From positions 1 through 63,261 of the forward strand of contig JBBSGD010000008.1 of assembly GCA_038254435.1 (NCBI GenBank): a DNA stretch of 63,261 nt, read 5' to 3'. The DNA is from JBBSGD01 sp038254435. GTDB lineage: Bacteria; Actinomycetota; CADDZG01; WHSQ01. The position numbers and the translations under genes are program-made. Below the pieces are notes generated by a model that was given only the letters and a program-made list of their open reading frames with translations, made no database searches and was not told the DNA's origin. Position 1 is the first letter of the stretch. Each line of letters opens with the position of its first letter. Shown here one piece after another: positions 26,583-35,520 of this stretch.

Positions 26583-27527
26583 ATGGGGAAGACAAACCGC
26601 AATCAGCCAAAGAACGCTCGCTCATCGGACGCCACCACTACGGTCTTCGACTTTGAGCGTCGGTTCCCCGACGACTCCGCTTGTCTGGATTACTTGGTCG
26701 CGCAGACCTATCCGAACGGGATTCGTTGTCCTAAGTGCGAGAAGGTGACCAAGCACCACCGCGTCAAGTCCCGCCCTTGCTACGAGTGCCAGTATTGCGG
26801 CCACCAGGAGTACCCGATGAAGGGAACTATCTTCGAGGGATCGTCCACGTCCCTCAAGCTGTGGTTCTACGGGATTTATCTGATGGCGAGCACTCGATGC
26901 GGTATCTCCGCGAAACAGTTGGAGCGGGAAACCGGGGTGACCTACCCGACCGCCCATCGCATGTTCAAGAAGATTCGTTCCCTGCTGGAGCAAGGCGACG
27001 ATCCCTTTACCGGCACCATTGAGGTTGACGAGGCTTACGTCGGTGGCCTCGCCAAGTGGCGCTCGGAGAGGGGTCGTCCCGGACGACCGAAAGACAAGGC
27101 TCCGGTTCTCGGTATTGCCCAGCGAAAGACCCCGGAAAAGCCTGGACAGATTTACGCCAAGGTCGTCCCCGATAGTGGGGAACGGTCGCTCATTCCCCCG
27201 ACCGCCAAGAAGGTGCTGCCAGGGTCGGTCGTTTACACAGACGAATGGAAGCCCTATCGGCATCTTGGAAAGAGGGGCTACCAGCACACACGCATCCCTC
27301 ACGCGCAACATGTCTACGTAGACGGAGACGTTCACACCAACACGGTTGAGGGATTCTGGTCGCACTTGAAGGGCGGCGTGAGCGGCGTCTACCACGGAGT
27401 CTCGACCAAGTACCTCCAGTCGTACATGGACGAGTTCGTGTTCCGTTACAACAACAGAGACAACCCGGAAGGGATGTTCAATGCCTTTCTTGGTCGGATT
27501 GAGAAGGCTCCTCCGGAGTCCGCTTAG
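26583..27527 (+). CDS. IS1595-family transposase
   Basis: This 314-residue transposase has an N-terminal zinc ribbon (IRCPKCEKVTKHHR and YECQYCGHQEYP). The DDE-type core is of the ISXO2 kind: first Asp in GTIEVDEAYVGG, second in VVYTDEWKPY, the NTVEGFWSHLKGG block near the end, and YMDEFVFRYNNR. All expected motifs are intact. It begins 36 bases inside the left end of the element. Confidence 0.95.
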   Translation: MGKTNRNQPKNARSSDATTTVFDFERRFPDDSACLDYLVAQTYPNGIRCPKCEKVTKHHRVKSRPCYECQYCGHQEYPMKGTIFEGSSTSLKLWFYGIYLMASTRCGISAKQLERETGVTYPTAHRMFKKIRSLLEQGDDPFTGTIEVDEAYVGGLAKWRSERGRPGRPKDKAPVLGIAQRKTPEKPGQIYAKVVPDSGERSLIPPTAKKVLPGSVVYTDEWKPYRHLGKRGYQHTRIPHAQHVYVDGDVHTNTVEGFWSHLKGGVSGVYHGVSTKYLQSYMDEFVFRYNNRDNPEGMFNAFLGRIEKAPPESA

Positions 27528-27648
27528 TAGCGGCCTTCTTGAGTAGGCGGTCGAAGTCCTTGGTCTTGGGAATGGGGATTCGTAAACCTTCCTTCGTCTC
27601 CTGGGAAGGCTCGCCCTCGCGGGATAGGTCGTCGCTCTGTTTTGGCAT
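27478..27648 (-). CDS. Small charged protein antisense to the transposase end
   Basis: This 56-residue hydrophilic protein starts at ATG 27648 with GGAGG spaced 5 bases upstream. Its last 50 bases overlap the 3' end of the transposase in the opposite direction. The central segment GLRIPIPKTKDFDRLLKKAA looks conserved in style with small ORFs seen beside other IS1595-type transposases. The ribosome binding site and coherent composition support a real gene. Function unknown; a regulator or host-protection role is speculation. Confidence 0.6.
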   Translation of the reverse strand: MPKQSDDLSREGEPSQETKEGLRIPIPKTKDFDRLLKKAATKRTPEEPSQSDQERH

Positions 27649-27669
27649 CGTGCCTCCATTCTAACGGTC

Positions 27670-28464
27670 ATGAGTAGGCCATTCGCTGACAGTTGGGACA
27701 AGCTCGACTGGGGTAACCAACACTTGAAGAAGCTGAAGTCCCTGCTCAAGCGGGCATTTGACCCTGATGATCACCCCATCGCCATCTATCCCCACGTAGC
27801 AAGGCGGCCAGGCGTCTCTTTGTTCGTCACCGTGTTCTCGGTCGAGGCTTTCCCACAACCCCCACCAGAGACCGGGCTGATGGTCGGAGACATCATTCAC
27901 AATTTCCGGAGTGCCCTCGACCATATGACCTGGGAACTTGTTCAACTCTGCGGCCAGATGCCCAAAGGCGAGTCGGCGCGAAGACAAATCCAGTTTCCCC
28001 TTTCCCCCAGCTTCTCGGCGTTCAAGGGACGATTTTCTGACCGCATGCCGGGAGTGTCGAAGGAACTCCAGACATTGGTGCAGCGGTACCAGCCTTATCG
28101 TCGCGGGGACCAACCGCGGGCAATGCGAGTCCTTCAGCGTTTCTCTGATACCGACAAACACCGCGTGGTCGTCCCCGCTGTCACAACTCCAGCTGAAGTG
28201 GATTTGACTATCACCGGAACAGACTGCTCGATTGTTGAGCGCGACCTTTTGTTCAAGGGATGGCGCGCTCTCAAACACGGCACACCACTCCTCTTGGTCT
28301 CCGCACTTGACGACAGAGGATTGGTCGGTCAAGGCAAAGTGAACGTGCAAGGCCACTTCGAGGCGTATCCAACGTTCAGCCGTGGAGTACCGATTGACAA
28401 GTCGCTGACCTACATCGCTGCAACCATTGCGAAGATCCTCAGCCAGATCGAGGACATCCTTTAG
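27670..28464 (+). CDS. IS1595 passenger protein of unknown function
   Basis: This 264-residue protein lies wholly inside the IS1595-type element, downstream of the transposase. The recognisable core is VGDIIHNFRSALDHMTWELV, a motif of a widespread uncharacterised family often found on mobile DNA, followed by DTDKHRVVVPAV. No signal peptide or membrane segment. The sequence is less GC-rich and uses different codons from its neighbours, as expected for cargo. It could be a defence or toxin-like cargo gene (the RSALDH helix recalls HEPN-like folds), but that is inference. Confidence 0.75.
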   Translation: MSRPFADSWDKLDWGNQHLKKLKSLLKRAFDPDDHPIAIYPHVARRPGVSLFVTVFSVEAFPQPPPETGLMVGDIIHNFRSALDHMTWELVQLCGQMPKGESARRQIQFPLSPSFSAFKGRFSDRMPGVSKELQTLVQRYQPYRRGDQPRAMRVLQRFSDTDKHRVVVPAVTTPAEVDLTITGTDCSIVERDLLFKGWRALKHGTPLLLVSALDDRGLVGQGKVNVQGHFEAYPTFSRGVPIDKSLTYIAATIAKILSQIEDIL

Positions 28465-28529
28465 TCGCTCCCGCTGCTCTTTGGAAGGCGGCATCAGAGC
28501 GCCCCCCATGGCTGTATTTTATATTCCCC

Positions 28530-28537
28530 ACCGGAAC
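28530..28537. repeat. 8-bp target-site duplication, right
   Basis: ACCGGAAC, identical to 26527-26534, directly after the right end of the IS1595-type element. Confidence 0.9.
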
Positions 28538-28614
28538 GAGGTACCAGGCCTCACGATGATGAGGTATGAGCGACCGCTTTTGACTGTCGCTTGACTTGTG
28601 CTGTACCCCCTATT

Positions 28615-28925
28615 CAACGAGGTCTTCAGGACAGAGGGTTTTGAGGTCGTGAAACCCGTACCGCGCGCCGAGGACTAACGGGTTCGCGGAGCGCTGGGTC
28701 AAGAGCGTGCGCCACGAATGCCTCGACCACCTTCTGATCGTCGGCTGACGTCATCTTGAGCACGTGGCCACGACGTATGTGGACCACTACAATGGCCACC
28801 GTCCGCACCGCGCCCTTGACCAAGCATCGCCTGACCTCGCTAGCCCTCGAGCCGAAGCCGTCTTCGATCTCAGCCGGAGCGATCGCTTGGGTGGCCTGCT
28901 GCACGAGTACCGTGTCGCCGCGTAG
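28615..28925 (+). pseudogene. C-terminal remnant of integrase-core transposase
   Basis: Frames together give EVFRTEGFEVVKPV, a shift near 28665, TNGFAERWVKSVRHECLDHLL, a TGA in place of Arg (IVG-TGA-RHLEH), then HYNGHRPHRALDQ and LGGLLHEYRVAA before TAG. It is the same family as the remnants at 672-1812 and 5578-5880. Confidence 0.75.
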
Positions 28926-29031
28926 CCGAGCGAGCTTTCTAGTGCCTTGAAAGCCGCTCGATAGGGTGGGGCGCGTAAGAGTCTCGGTCAGTTGTCACTC
29001 AGGAGAGTGCGGGAGCCAGAGAGGTCCCAGC

Positions 29032-30086
29032 GTGGCGTCTAGACTAGGTATCGGCAGGTCGCCTACCGTCGAGGGAGGTGTCAGAGCCCTCGACCACGAG
29101 GGCATAGTTCGCCTAGAGGATCCCACGGGTAATGACATCCGTACGCCAAGCTTCTTCGACCCGATGTGGTTGCATGCTCATGCCAGCGACTTCGACGTGT
29201 TCCACGTCAATTTCAACTTCGAGTATTACGACACCCGGCGCCTTGAGTCAGTCTGCGACGTTTTGCAGAGAAAGGAAAGCCGATCCTGTTCACGGCACAC
29301 GATCTTCGAAATCCAAATCACCAGGCTCCGGATCAACAGGACGAGCATCTTTCGCTGTGGATGCGCCGGGCAAGCCATATCGTGACCTTGACCCGCGGTG
29401 CCGCTAAGGAGATCGAAGTGCGCTGGAGACGAATGGCCGAGATGATTCCCCATCCTCACGTGGTTCCCGTGGAGAAGATGGGTCGACTGGCACCCTTTAC
29501 CCAGGATCCGGTCCGGGACGGATTCAAGATAGGGATCCATTTCGAGAGTCTGCGCGTGAACATGTTTCGGGAAGAGATCTTGAGCGCTGCAATGAGAGCT
29601 TGTCGGAAAGCGCGCAATCTACGTATCCGCGTGGACCTACATCATGACGTGGTGGACCCGATGTCAAGTCTCTACGACCCCCGATTGGTGGCCGCGTGCT
29701 TGAGCGCTGTGGCCGACCGATCATCTCAAGTGGAACTATTCGTTCATCACCTCTTCTCGGATCTCGAGTTCTGGATCTACCTCGCTACGCTGGATGCTTT
29801 CATGTTGCCCTATCGCTTCGGAACGCATTCCGGTCTCATAGAGGCTTGTAGGGACCTCGCAACGGCTGCAATCGTGCCCAGCATCGGTTTTTACTCGGAG
29901 CAGAGCCCTCAATACGTCTTCCCGGTTTCAACGCAAGGAGAGTGCTACCACCAAGGTTTCGAGGAGTGCCTAGTCAAATTCGCGCAACGGGGGCCGAGCC
30001 GGCCGGTGGACGCCAATGCCAGAGCCCACGAGAGGGATCGCATCTCCGAACGATACGCACAGATCTGCATGGACCTCGCCGGGTAG
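29032..30086 (+). pseudogene. Glycosyltransferase (GT4-like), frameshifted
   Basis: Starting at GTG 29032 the frame reads IVRLEDPTGND and DFDVFHVNFNFEYYDTRRLE. It then shifts by one base near 29272 (AGAGAAAGGAAAG) into GKPILFTAHDLRNPNHQAP and stays open to TAG at 30086 with MLPYRFGTHSGLIEACRDL. It is a homologue of the complete gene at 30917-31918 (HFHFTWEQYSPHRL, WTVHDIQNPHTPE, LPYAWGTHSGLAEL), which lacks the shift. The single lesion in a homopurine run may be an assembly error. It is followed directly by a GT2 gene. Confidence 0.65.
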
Positions 30087-30941
30087 ATGACCAGGCCAGA
30101 CGGCATCAGCGTACTGACACTCACTTCCGCCGGAAGACAGCGTCATCTCGACCACCTCATCGGCGCTTTGATCCGCTCGGAGAGGCATCCGGATGAACTA
30201 GTCCTGACCCAGATGGGCGGCCGAGCACCCTGGGTGCCCCAATGCCTGCCGTTCCCGGCAACGATCGTGCCGGCTACGGACCGATGCCGCTCGCTTGGAG
30301 GAGCTCGCAATGCCGCCGCCAGGGCCGCCGGCTACGAAAAGCTCGTCTTCCTCGATGTCGATTGCATCCCGTCGAGGTCACTCGTCGGCGCTTATGGTCG
30401 GGCGCTAGAACGATCGAACGGCATCGTCATGGGGCCGGTGCGGTATCTGCCTTCGCGCGCCCGGCTTCCCACAAGCGATCTCGATTTGCGTTCGATCTCC
30501 AGCGAGCATCCGCAGCGGACCTGTCCCGTCGGGCGCGGAACCCAAGCTGAAGACCGCTACGAACTCTTCTGGTCTCTGTCTTTCGCTACAAGGGCTTCTA
30601 TCTTCCTGGAGCTGGGAGGCTTCGACGCCTCCCTCGAGGGATACGGGGGTGAGGACACCGATCTCGCATTTCAAGCTCGCGCTGCGGGCGTGCCCTTGAC
30701 GTGGGTGGCGGAAGCGGAGTCATTTCATCAATTCCATCCGAAATCGGATCCTCCGATCGAGCACGTGGACTCGATCGTGCGGAATGCCCGGACCTTTCGA
30801 CGTAAGTGGGGGACGTGGCCGATGGAGGACTGGCTAGAGGGGTTCGCCGAGCTGGGCCTCGTCGACTGGGACCCAGAGGCGAACAAGCTGAGGGTCAAAG
30901 ATCGAGGCGGGGGCGATCAGGAGGACAGGAGGTCACTGTAG
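30087..30941 (+). CDS. Family 2 glycosyltransferase
   Basis: This 284-residue GT-A fold enzyme has an N-terminal ISVLTLTSAGRQRHL strand, GGARNAAARAAGYEKLVFLD followed by a DVD motif (DVDCIP) for the sugar nucleotide and metal, and ELGGFDASLEGYGGEDTDLAF near residue 190, the acceptor-side ED motif of GT2/GT27-type enzymes. It starts directly after the preceding stop and overlaps the end of the convergent gene by 25 bases. Confidence 0.9.
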   Translation: MTRPDGISVLTLTSAGRQRHLDHLIGALIRSERHPDELVLTQMGGRAPWVPQCLPFPATIVPATDRCRSLGGARNAAARAAGYEKLVFLDVDCIPSRSLVGAYGRALERSNGIVMGPVRYLPSRARLPTSDLDLRSISSEHPQRTCPVGRGTQAEDRYELFWSLSFATRASIFLELGGFDASLEGYGGEDTDLAFQARAAGVPLTWVAEAESFHQFHPKSDPPIEHVDSIVRNARTFRRKWGTWPMEDWLEGFAELGLVDWDPEANKLRVKDRGGGDQEDRRSL

Positions 30942-31918
30942 ATCTGTCGATGCCCTTGGATGAACGCTTCCAAATCACCGTTTCTATCCTCGAGGGTGGG
31001 CACACGAGGTGTCCGGCCCCGGCAAAACGACATCAGTGCGCTGCGCAACGAGCTTGAATCGGGTGCTCCCGACGACATCTGCACCGAGATTACAGGGACC
31101 TGTTCCCGAACGTAGCCGACTGCGCCCACAATTATCGGCGTTCCAACATCGGCGGCTAGTTCAGCAAGTCCAGAATGGGTCCCCCACGCGTAGGGAAGCG
31201 TGAGTGCATCCGCATCCTGCAGCACCTGAACGAGTTGCGGCAAGGACAGTGGCTTGTGGATAGAAACAAGACAGCCCGGCTGCTCTCCCCACGCGTGCAA
31301 GGCGTCTCGCTCCGGATGATCCGCATGCGCACACACTTTAGCGACTAGACCCCACCCCTCCCGAGCCATTTCCGTCACCACTTGCAGCCAGGGTCGCCAT
31401 TTCATGTTTGCTCTGCCACTACGGAGATGGAACAGGAGGACCTTCTTCCCTCGCCATGGGCGCCCGGGAGATCGCACACTCCGGATGGTTGGTGCGTCTA
31501 GAAAGGGTCCGTGGGGAATGGTGATCGGTCGTCGCCCGATCATCCTCTCTACCTCTTCTCCGGCACCGGGAGTTGGAGAAGTAACTACATCCGCGGCTTG
31601 GGCTAACGCGTGCATATACCGTTCGTCGGTTTCTGGAGTGTGTGGGTTCTGGATGTCGTGGACCGTCCACACCACTTTCTTGCCCTGGTGCCGGTGCGTT
31701 CTCAATACCTCGGCTAACCGATGGGGTGAGTACTGTTCCCATGTGAAGTGAAAGTGCGTAATATCCCAATCCTCTTCGTGTTCACGTAACCACCCGGGTC
31801 GATAGAAGTTGGGCAACGCCGGCCAGCATTCGTCGCGGTGAACCAGGTGACAAACGGAACCTTCCAAACGATCCACATAGTCATGTACGGGAGGATAAGA
31901 AAGCACTCGGACCATCAT
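30917..31918 (-). CDS. Glycosyltransferase (GT4-like)
   Basis: This 333-residue protein has WDITHFHFTWEQYSPHRL, VVWTVHDIQNPHTPETD, TIPHGPFLDAP and the C-terminal donor-site region LPYAWGTHSGLAEL. It is the intact homologue of the frameshifted gene at 29032-30086. It starts at an ATG that overlaps the stop of the upstream glycosyltransferase (ATGA), so it is the last gene of a three-gene minus-strand operon. Substrates unknown. Confidence 0.8.
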   Translation of the reverse strand: MMVRVLSYPPVHDYVDRLEGSVCHLVHRDECWPALPNFYRPGWLREHEEDWDITHFHFTWEQYSPHRLAEVLRTHRHQGKKVVWTVHDIQNPHTPETDERYMHALAQAADVVTSPTPGAGEEVERMIGRRPITIPHGPFLDAPTIRSVRSPGRPWRGKKVLLFHLRSGRANMKWRPWLQVVTEMAREGWGLVAKVCAHADHPERDALHAWGEQPGCLVSIHKPLSLPQLVQVLQDADALTLPYAWGTHSGLAELAADVGTPIIVGAVGYVREQVPVISVQMSSGAPDSSSLRSALMSFCRGRTPRVPTLEDRNGDLEAFIQGHRQIYSDLLSS

Positions 31919-32982
31919 GTCGCGTAGCTCTCCAGAAGGCTCTCGACGTAACAGGCAGCCTTTGTCGCTCCATTTCCAGGCGCGAGGGCTGTCAACGCCG
32001 GAGGCGCACCCGGTCGGGATGCTTCGATGAGGAGTCGCTTCCATTCGGAGGGTGCGGGCCAATCGAACAAGACCTTGGCTGCTCCGATCCGGCAGAGACA
32101 CCGCGCTTTGCGCACCTGTTCGTCGAAGGGCATCTCCTCGGGGATGCATATCAATGGTCTTTGTGCGGCTGCCACTTCCATGACCGTATTGTCGCCTGCA
32201 CTTGCAACAACCACGTCCGCCGCCCTGATGTGATCCAGGGTGTCCCGGACCCACCCCTCGACTCTGAGATTGCGACTGCCTGAGGCCGGACCTTTCTTAC
32301 CAACGACAAGCCACTGCCAGTCTGGGCAGGCTTGCGCGGCCTCGGTCACGGCATGAGGAACCCCTGCGCCTCCGGCGCCGGAAAGGACCGTAACGCAGGG
32401 CCCGTCCGGGAGATCCAGTCTCGTGCGGGCGACCTTGCGATCGGGCATAGAGACATCGTCGTAACGACTCATTCCTCCCGCGTAAACGGTCTTGTTCGCT
32501 ATCCACTGCGGGGTCGCAGGATCCTCGAGCGAAGCAGGCCAAGGGGCAAGAAGCCCGGATGCTAGCTGATACGCATCGAGATGTGCGTGGTCGAACCTGT
32601 TCCCGTGCTGTCTCACGATGACTGAAGGAGTTCCGGTCAATCGCGCTAGTCGGGCGATTTCGACGGAGACATCAATGAGCATCAGAGCCGGCTGGTTACA
32701 TGCGATCCAGCCGGTAATCGTCGAGACTCGTTCTCTTAAGCCTCTTACACCGAAAGGCGCGTAATGAAGCGGTGCATCTCGTAGTTCGGTCTCTTGCCAC
32801 TCGTGACCGGGAACATCATCGTCCATCGGGAGCACTGCGGTTTGGAAGCCCGGGCACGACTCGACTCGGCGCGAAGTAAAGAGCGTTGCCGGAGACCGGA
32901 GGTGGGCGCCAATAAGGGCTGCGCGCTGCACGTGACCTGCTCCACGATGATGTGCGTACCAGGCGAGAATCTTCTCCACCAT
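31915..32982 (-). CDS. MurG-like glycosyltransferase (GT-B)
   Basis: This 355-residue protein begins ILAWYAHHRGAGHVQRA, the Gly-rich loop of MurG/GT28-type enzymes. It has VTVLSGAGGAGVP, a donor-binding DNTVMEVAAAQRPLICIPEE and DEQVRKARCL. It likely transfers a sugar from a UDP or GDP donor. The start ATG overlaps the stop of the previous gene (TAATG), and its own stop overlaps the next start. Confidence 0.85.
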   Translation of the reverse strand: MVEKILAWYAHHRGAGHVQRAALIGAHLRSPATLFTSRRVESCPGFQTAVLPMDDDVPGHEWQETELRDAPLHYAPFGVRGLRERVSTITGWIACNQPALMLIDVSVEIARLARLTGTPSVIVRQHGNRFDHAHLDAYQLASGLLAPWPASLEDPATPQWIANKTVYAGGMSRYDDVSMPDRKVARTRLDLPDGPCVTVLSGAGGAGVPHAVTEAAQACPDWQWLVVGKKGPASGSRNLRVEGWVRDTLDHIRAADVVVASAGDNTVMEVAAAQRPLICIPEEMPFDEQVRKARCLCRIGAAKVLFDWPAPSEWKRLLIEASRPGAPPALTALAPGNGATKAACYVESLLESYAT

Positions 32983-34073
32983 TAATGCTCGCAGATCCGT
33001 AGGTAGAGGTCTTCATAGCGCGTAACCATCCTTTCTATCGAATACCGGGTCTCGACGATCTCACGACATCGGGATCTGTCGCAGTCGAGGGCCTCACGGG
33101 CACGGGATGCCATGCCCTCGATATCACCCGGAGGAATTATGTAGTCGTCGAATACACCACCCAGGATCTCACGCACCGCCCCGCGATCGAAAGCTACGAC
33201 CGGCGTGCCACATGAGAGCGACTCGATGACTACCAGCCCGAACGGCTCTTCCCAGCACGGGGTCACCAGCGTAACCGATGCCTTGCCCACTATTTCGGAC
33301 AGCTCGGAAGTTTCGAGGTGCCCGGCGTATTCATCAGAGGGACGAAGCCGAGGCCTCACCTCATCGTAGAAGTACGTCTCATCTGCCATCGGACCGGCAA
33401 GGATGAGGTCTAGGCCTGCGCGATGAGCCGCTTCGATCGCCAGATGGGGCCCCTTTTCGGGCACGAATCTTCCGGTCCAGACCGCATAGGTTCGATCGGG
33501 CGCTGAATGGAACTGCCAGCTTTCGGTATCCACCCCGTTTGGTATGACCTCCCGGATCGTGATGCCCTCCCAGGTACGGGCATTGGCTTCCGACACGGAG
33601 ACAAAGATCGTGTCGCGCGCTCGATTCGAGTTGCTGCTGATCGCGCTCTCGAGCCACGGAGTGGGAGGAGTGTGTAGCGTAGTCACGAGGGGACGATTGA
33701 TCGCGGACGCCATCGCTACAGGCAAGTAGTGCAGCGAGCTGTTCTGAATTACGTCGAAGTCGCTTTCGCGTAAGTGCAGCATGAGGTCGAGGTATGCGTG
33801 GTGCCTCTCAAGGAACGGAAGCGCCAACATGCTCGGATCCTCGAGCGCACGATTCGAGAATCGGATGGGTCGTCCCGAAAGTATGGGTACGGTAGCGGTG
33901 GCCGGATCGGACTCGTCCGAGGCGAAAAGGGTAACTGAATGCCCACGAGCTCTCAAGCTCGTCGCCAGGGCATGGGTCTGCGCCTCCAACCCGCCTGCGA
34001 ACGGCTCTTGAATTGGGTGGTCCGCCGAACCGATTACTCCGATCCGGAGTCTGCCCGACGGGATGCTGTTCAC
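32982..34073 (-). CDS. Family 4 glycosyltransferase
   Basis: This 363-residue GT4 enzyme has LRIGVIGSADHPIQEPFAGG, FVSVSEANARTWEGI, IPNGVDTESW, VWTGRFVPEKGPHLAIEAA, and the donor-site E-x7-E of TPCWEEPFGLVVIESLSCG. It is the first gene of the minus-strand operon of three glycosyltransferases. Together with the two plus-strand genes the cluster could decorate a surface glycan or glycolipid. There is no polymerase, flippase or export gene in the window, so the product is open. Confidence 0.92.
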   Translation of the reverse strand: MNSIPSGRLRIGVIGSADHPIQEPFAGGLEAQTHALATSLRARGHSVTLFASDESDPATATVPILSGRPIRFSNRALEDPSMLALPFLERHHAYLDLMLHLRESDFDVIQNSSLHYLPVAMASAINRPLVTTLHTPPTPWLESAISSNSNRARDTIFVSVSEANARTWEGITIREVIPNGVDTESWQFHSAPDRTYAVWTGRFVPEKGPHLAIEAAHRAGLDLILAGPMADETYFYDEVRPRLRPSDEYAGHLETSELSEIVGKASVTLVTPCWEEPFGLVVIESLSCGTPVVAFDRGAVREILGGVFDDYIIPPGDIEGMASRAREALDCDRSRCREIVETRYSIERMVTRYEDLYLRICEH

Positions 34074-34344
34074 CGAAACCTCTCAGGAGATGTCTGGTAA
34101 TCCCTTTCGGTACGAGAAGACATGCCCGACGCTCGGTATCCGTTCGGCTGGGGCAACAGCCTCTCGCACGTCGCGGAAATCGGCTCGCCGACGAACCGTG
34201 CTTGACGAGTACCCCTTTCAAGCGAGCCATAACCTCGAAGGACGCAACTCGCTCCTCTAGCCTTGCGGCTAGCTCTGTGTAGTCGACCCCACCACCGTCA
34301 CACACTCCCGAATCCCCTACATCCCAGACGGATACTTGGCACAC
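34074..34344. other. Region upstream of the glycosyltransferase operon
   Basis: No convincing gene. A minus-strand frame contains EERVASFEVMARLKGVLVKHG but lacks a start site and similarity that can be named. It probably holds the promoter of the operon at 34073 and the broken edge of the IS fragment. Confidence 0.35.
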
Positions 34345-34817
34345 CTAAGGGGATCGAGGCATGGACGTGGGCACCGGGCATGCCGTGTCCGCCTGTGGGC
34401 ACCGATGCGACCATGGCCTGGATCAAGAACGACGGTTGGGTGTGGGTGTTCTGCGCCGTCGACCACTTCTCGGCCGAGGCGTGGACTTCTGTCGCCAAGC
34501 GCGGTGATCGCTTCGCTTCTCTCGAGCCGATCTACGACGCGGTCACCGATCGCTTCGACAGGGTCGACGCCGATCTCGCCCGCGGCATCGCGCTGCGGCA
34601 CGACTGGGGGCCGCAATACACCTCCGGTCACTTCCAGGGGGCGATCGCCTGGCTGGGGATCGAAGACAGTCCCGCGCTCGCCGGTGAGCCGCCCTGCAAC
34701 GGCTGTGCCGAGCGCTTCATCCGGACGCTCAAGGAGCAGTGCCTGTGGGCACGGCTCTACGAGGACATGGAAGATCTCCGCCAGGCGGCGATCGAATTCA
34801 CCCATTGCTACGGATGA
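34345..34817 (+). pseudogene. IS3-type integrase fragment
   Basis: The frame shows the catalytic core of an integrase-type transposase: GTDATMAWIKNDGWVW (first Asp), GIALRHDWGPQYTSGHFQ (second) and CNGCAERFIRTLKEQCLW (Glu). The N-terminus and the last residues are missing: it ends FTHCYG followed by TGA where the family continues. It interrupts the DsrE-like gene that follows on the minus strand. Confidence 0.75.
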
Positions 34818-34911
34818 AAGTCAAGTGGCATGACAGACCCCTCCTTCAGGCGCGAGCATGTATCCGGGTGCGGGTGACCCCGGGAACAAACCAAGTTGAT
34901 CTGAGGGTAGG

Positions 34912-35061
34912 GGGCCACTCGGCTCCGGCGCCGTCGAAGATCACGGTGACGTCGTCACCCGCTTCCTTGAGCTCACGGGCCACCTGCAGTCCGTTCACCA
35001 CCCGCCCCAGGTCGGCCTTGGTCTCTGTTCCGGCAAGCACGAGGATCGCTGCTTGGCCCAC
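34912..35061 (-). pseudogene. DsrE-like protein, 3'-truncated
   Basis: A GTG at 35061 with AAGGAGG 7 bases upstream begins GQAAILVLAGTETKADLGRV and runs to VIFDGAGAEW, the N-terminal half of DsrE/DsrF-type sulfur-relay proteins. Homology stops near 34912 and the frame goes on into unrelated sequence next to the IS fragment. The conserved cysteine half is lost. Confidence 0.65.
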
Positions 35062-35219
35062 GGTTCCCTCCTTCGCTAGCAGGCTCACGGAAACGCTACC
35101 CACTCGAAACCGTGCTAATAGGCCGCCCGCTTTCCACACTGTAAGGAAACGCACAATCTGCGAATGGACACGACCTCGGAAGCGTTGCCCCCAGCAAGAC
35201 GAAACCGAGGAGGTGCCCC

Positions 35220-35504
35220 ATAGTCAAAGCGGTGTGGAATGACCGGGTAATCGCGGCGAGCGACGACACCATCGTGGTGGAGGGAAACCACTACTTCCCG
35301 AAGGAGTCCGTCGAGACCTCGTTTCTGAGAGAGAGCCGTTCCAAGAGCTTGTGCCTGTGGAAGGGGGTCTGCAGCTACTACACGGTCGAGGTCGACGGCG
35401 CAAGGAACGAAGACGCCGCCTTCTACTACGCAAGACCCTCGTTGCTCGCCCGCCGGATCAAGGGTCGGATCGCATTCTGGAAGGGAGTGCGGATCGAAAA
35501 ATGA
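35220..35504 (+). CDS. DUF427 protein
   Basis: This small protein of about 94 residues has the DUF427 core: KAVWNDRVIAASDDTIVVEG, NHYFPKESV, and the CLWKGVCSYYTVEVDG block, then AWFY-like AAFYYARPS. Function unknown; the family has a small beta-tent fold. The start is unusual. AGGAGGTG ends at 35216, and the first codon at a natural distance is ATA at 35220, encoding the place where relatives have ATG. A GTG at 35232 is possible but is 16 bases from the site and removes conserved residues. Confidence 0.75.
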   Translation: MVKAVWNDRVIAASDDTIVVEGNHYFPKESVETSFLRESRSKSLCLWKGVCSYYTVEVDGARNEDAAFYYARPSLLARRIKGRIAFWKGVRIEK

Positions 35505-35520
35505 TCCCAGGAGGGGAGCT

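Larger units (their letters stand above)
26535..28529 (+). mobile_element. IS1595-family element with passenger gene
   Basis: The ends are GGGGAATATAAA (26535-26546) and its exact complement (28518-28529), giving 1995 bp. The element contains a complete DDE transposase, an antisense 56-residue gene and a 264-residue passenger gene. The perfect 8-bp duplication and intact transposase show that insertion is recent. It landed between esterase 5 and a decayed integrase-core transposase. Confidence 0.92.

Noticed and set aside
27661..28509. 282-codon minus-strand frame opposite the IS1595 passenger gene
   Set aside because: Mirror frame of a real gene with no ribosome site and no recognisable motif.
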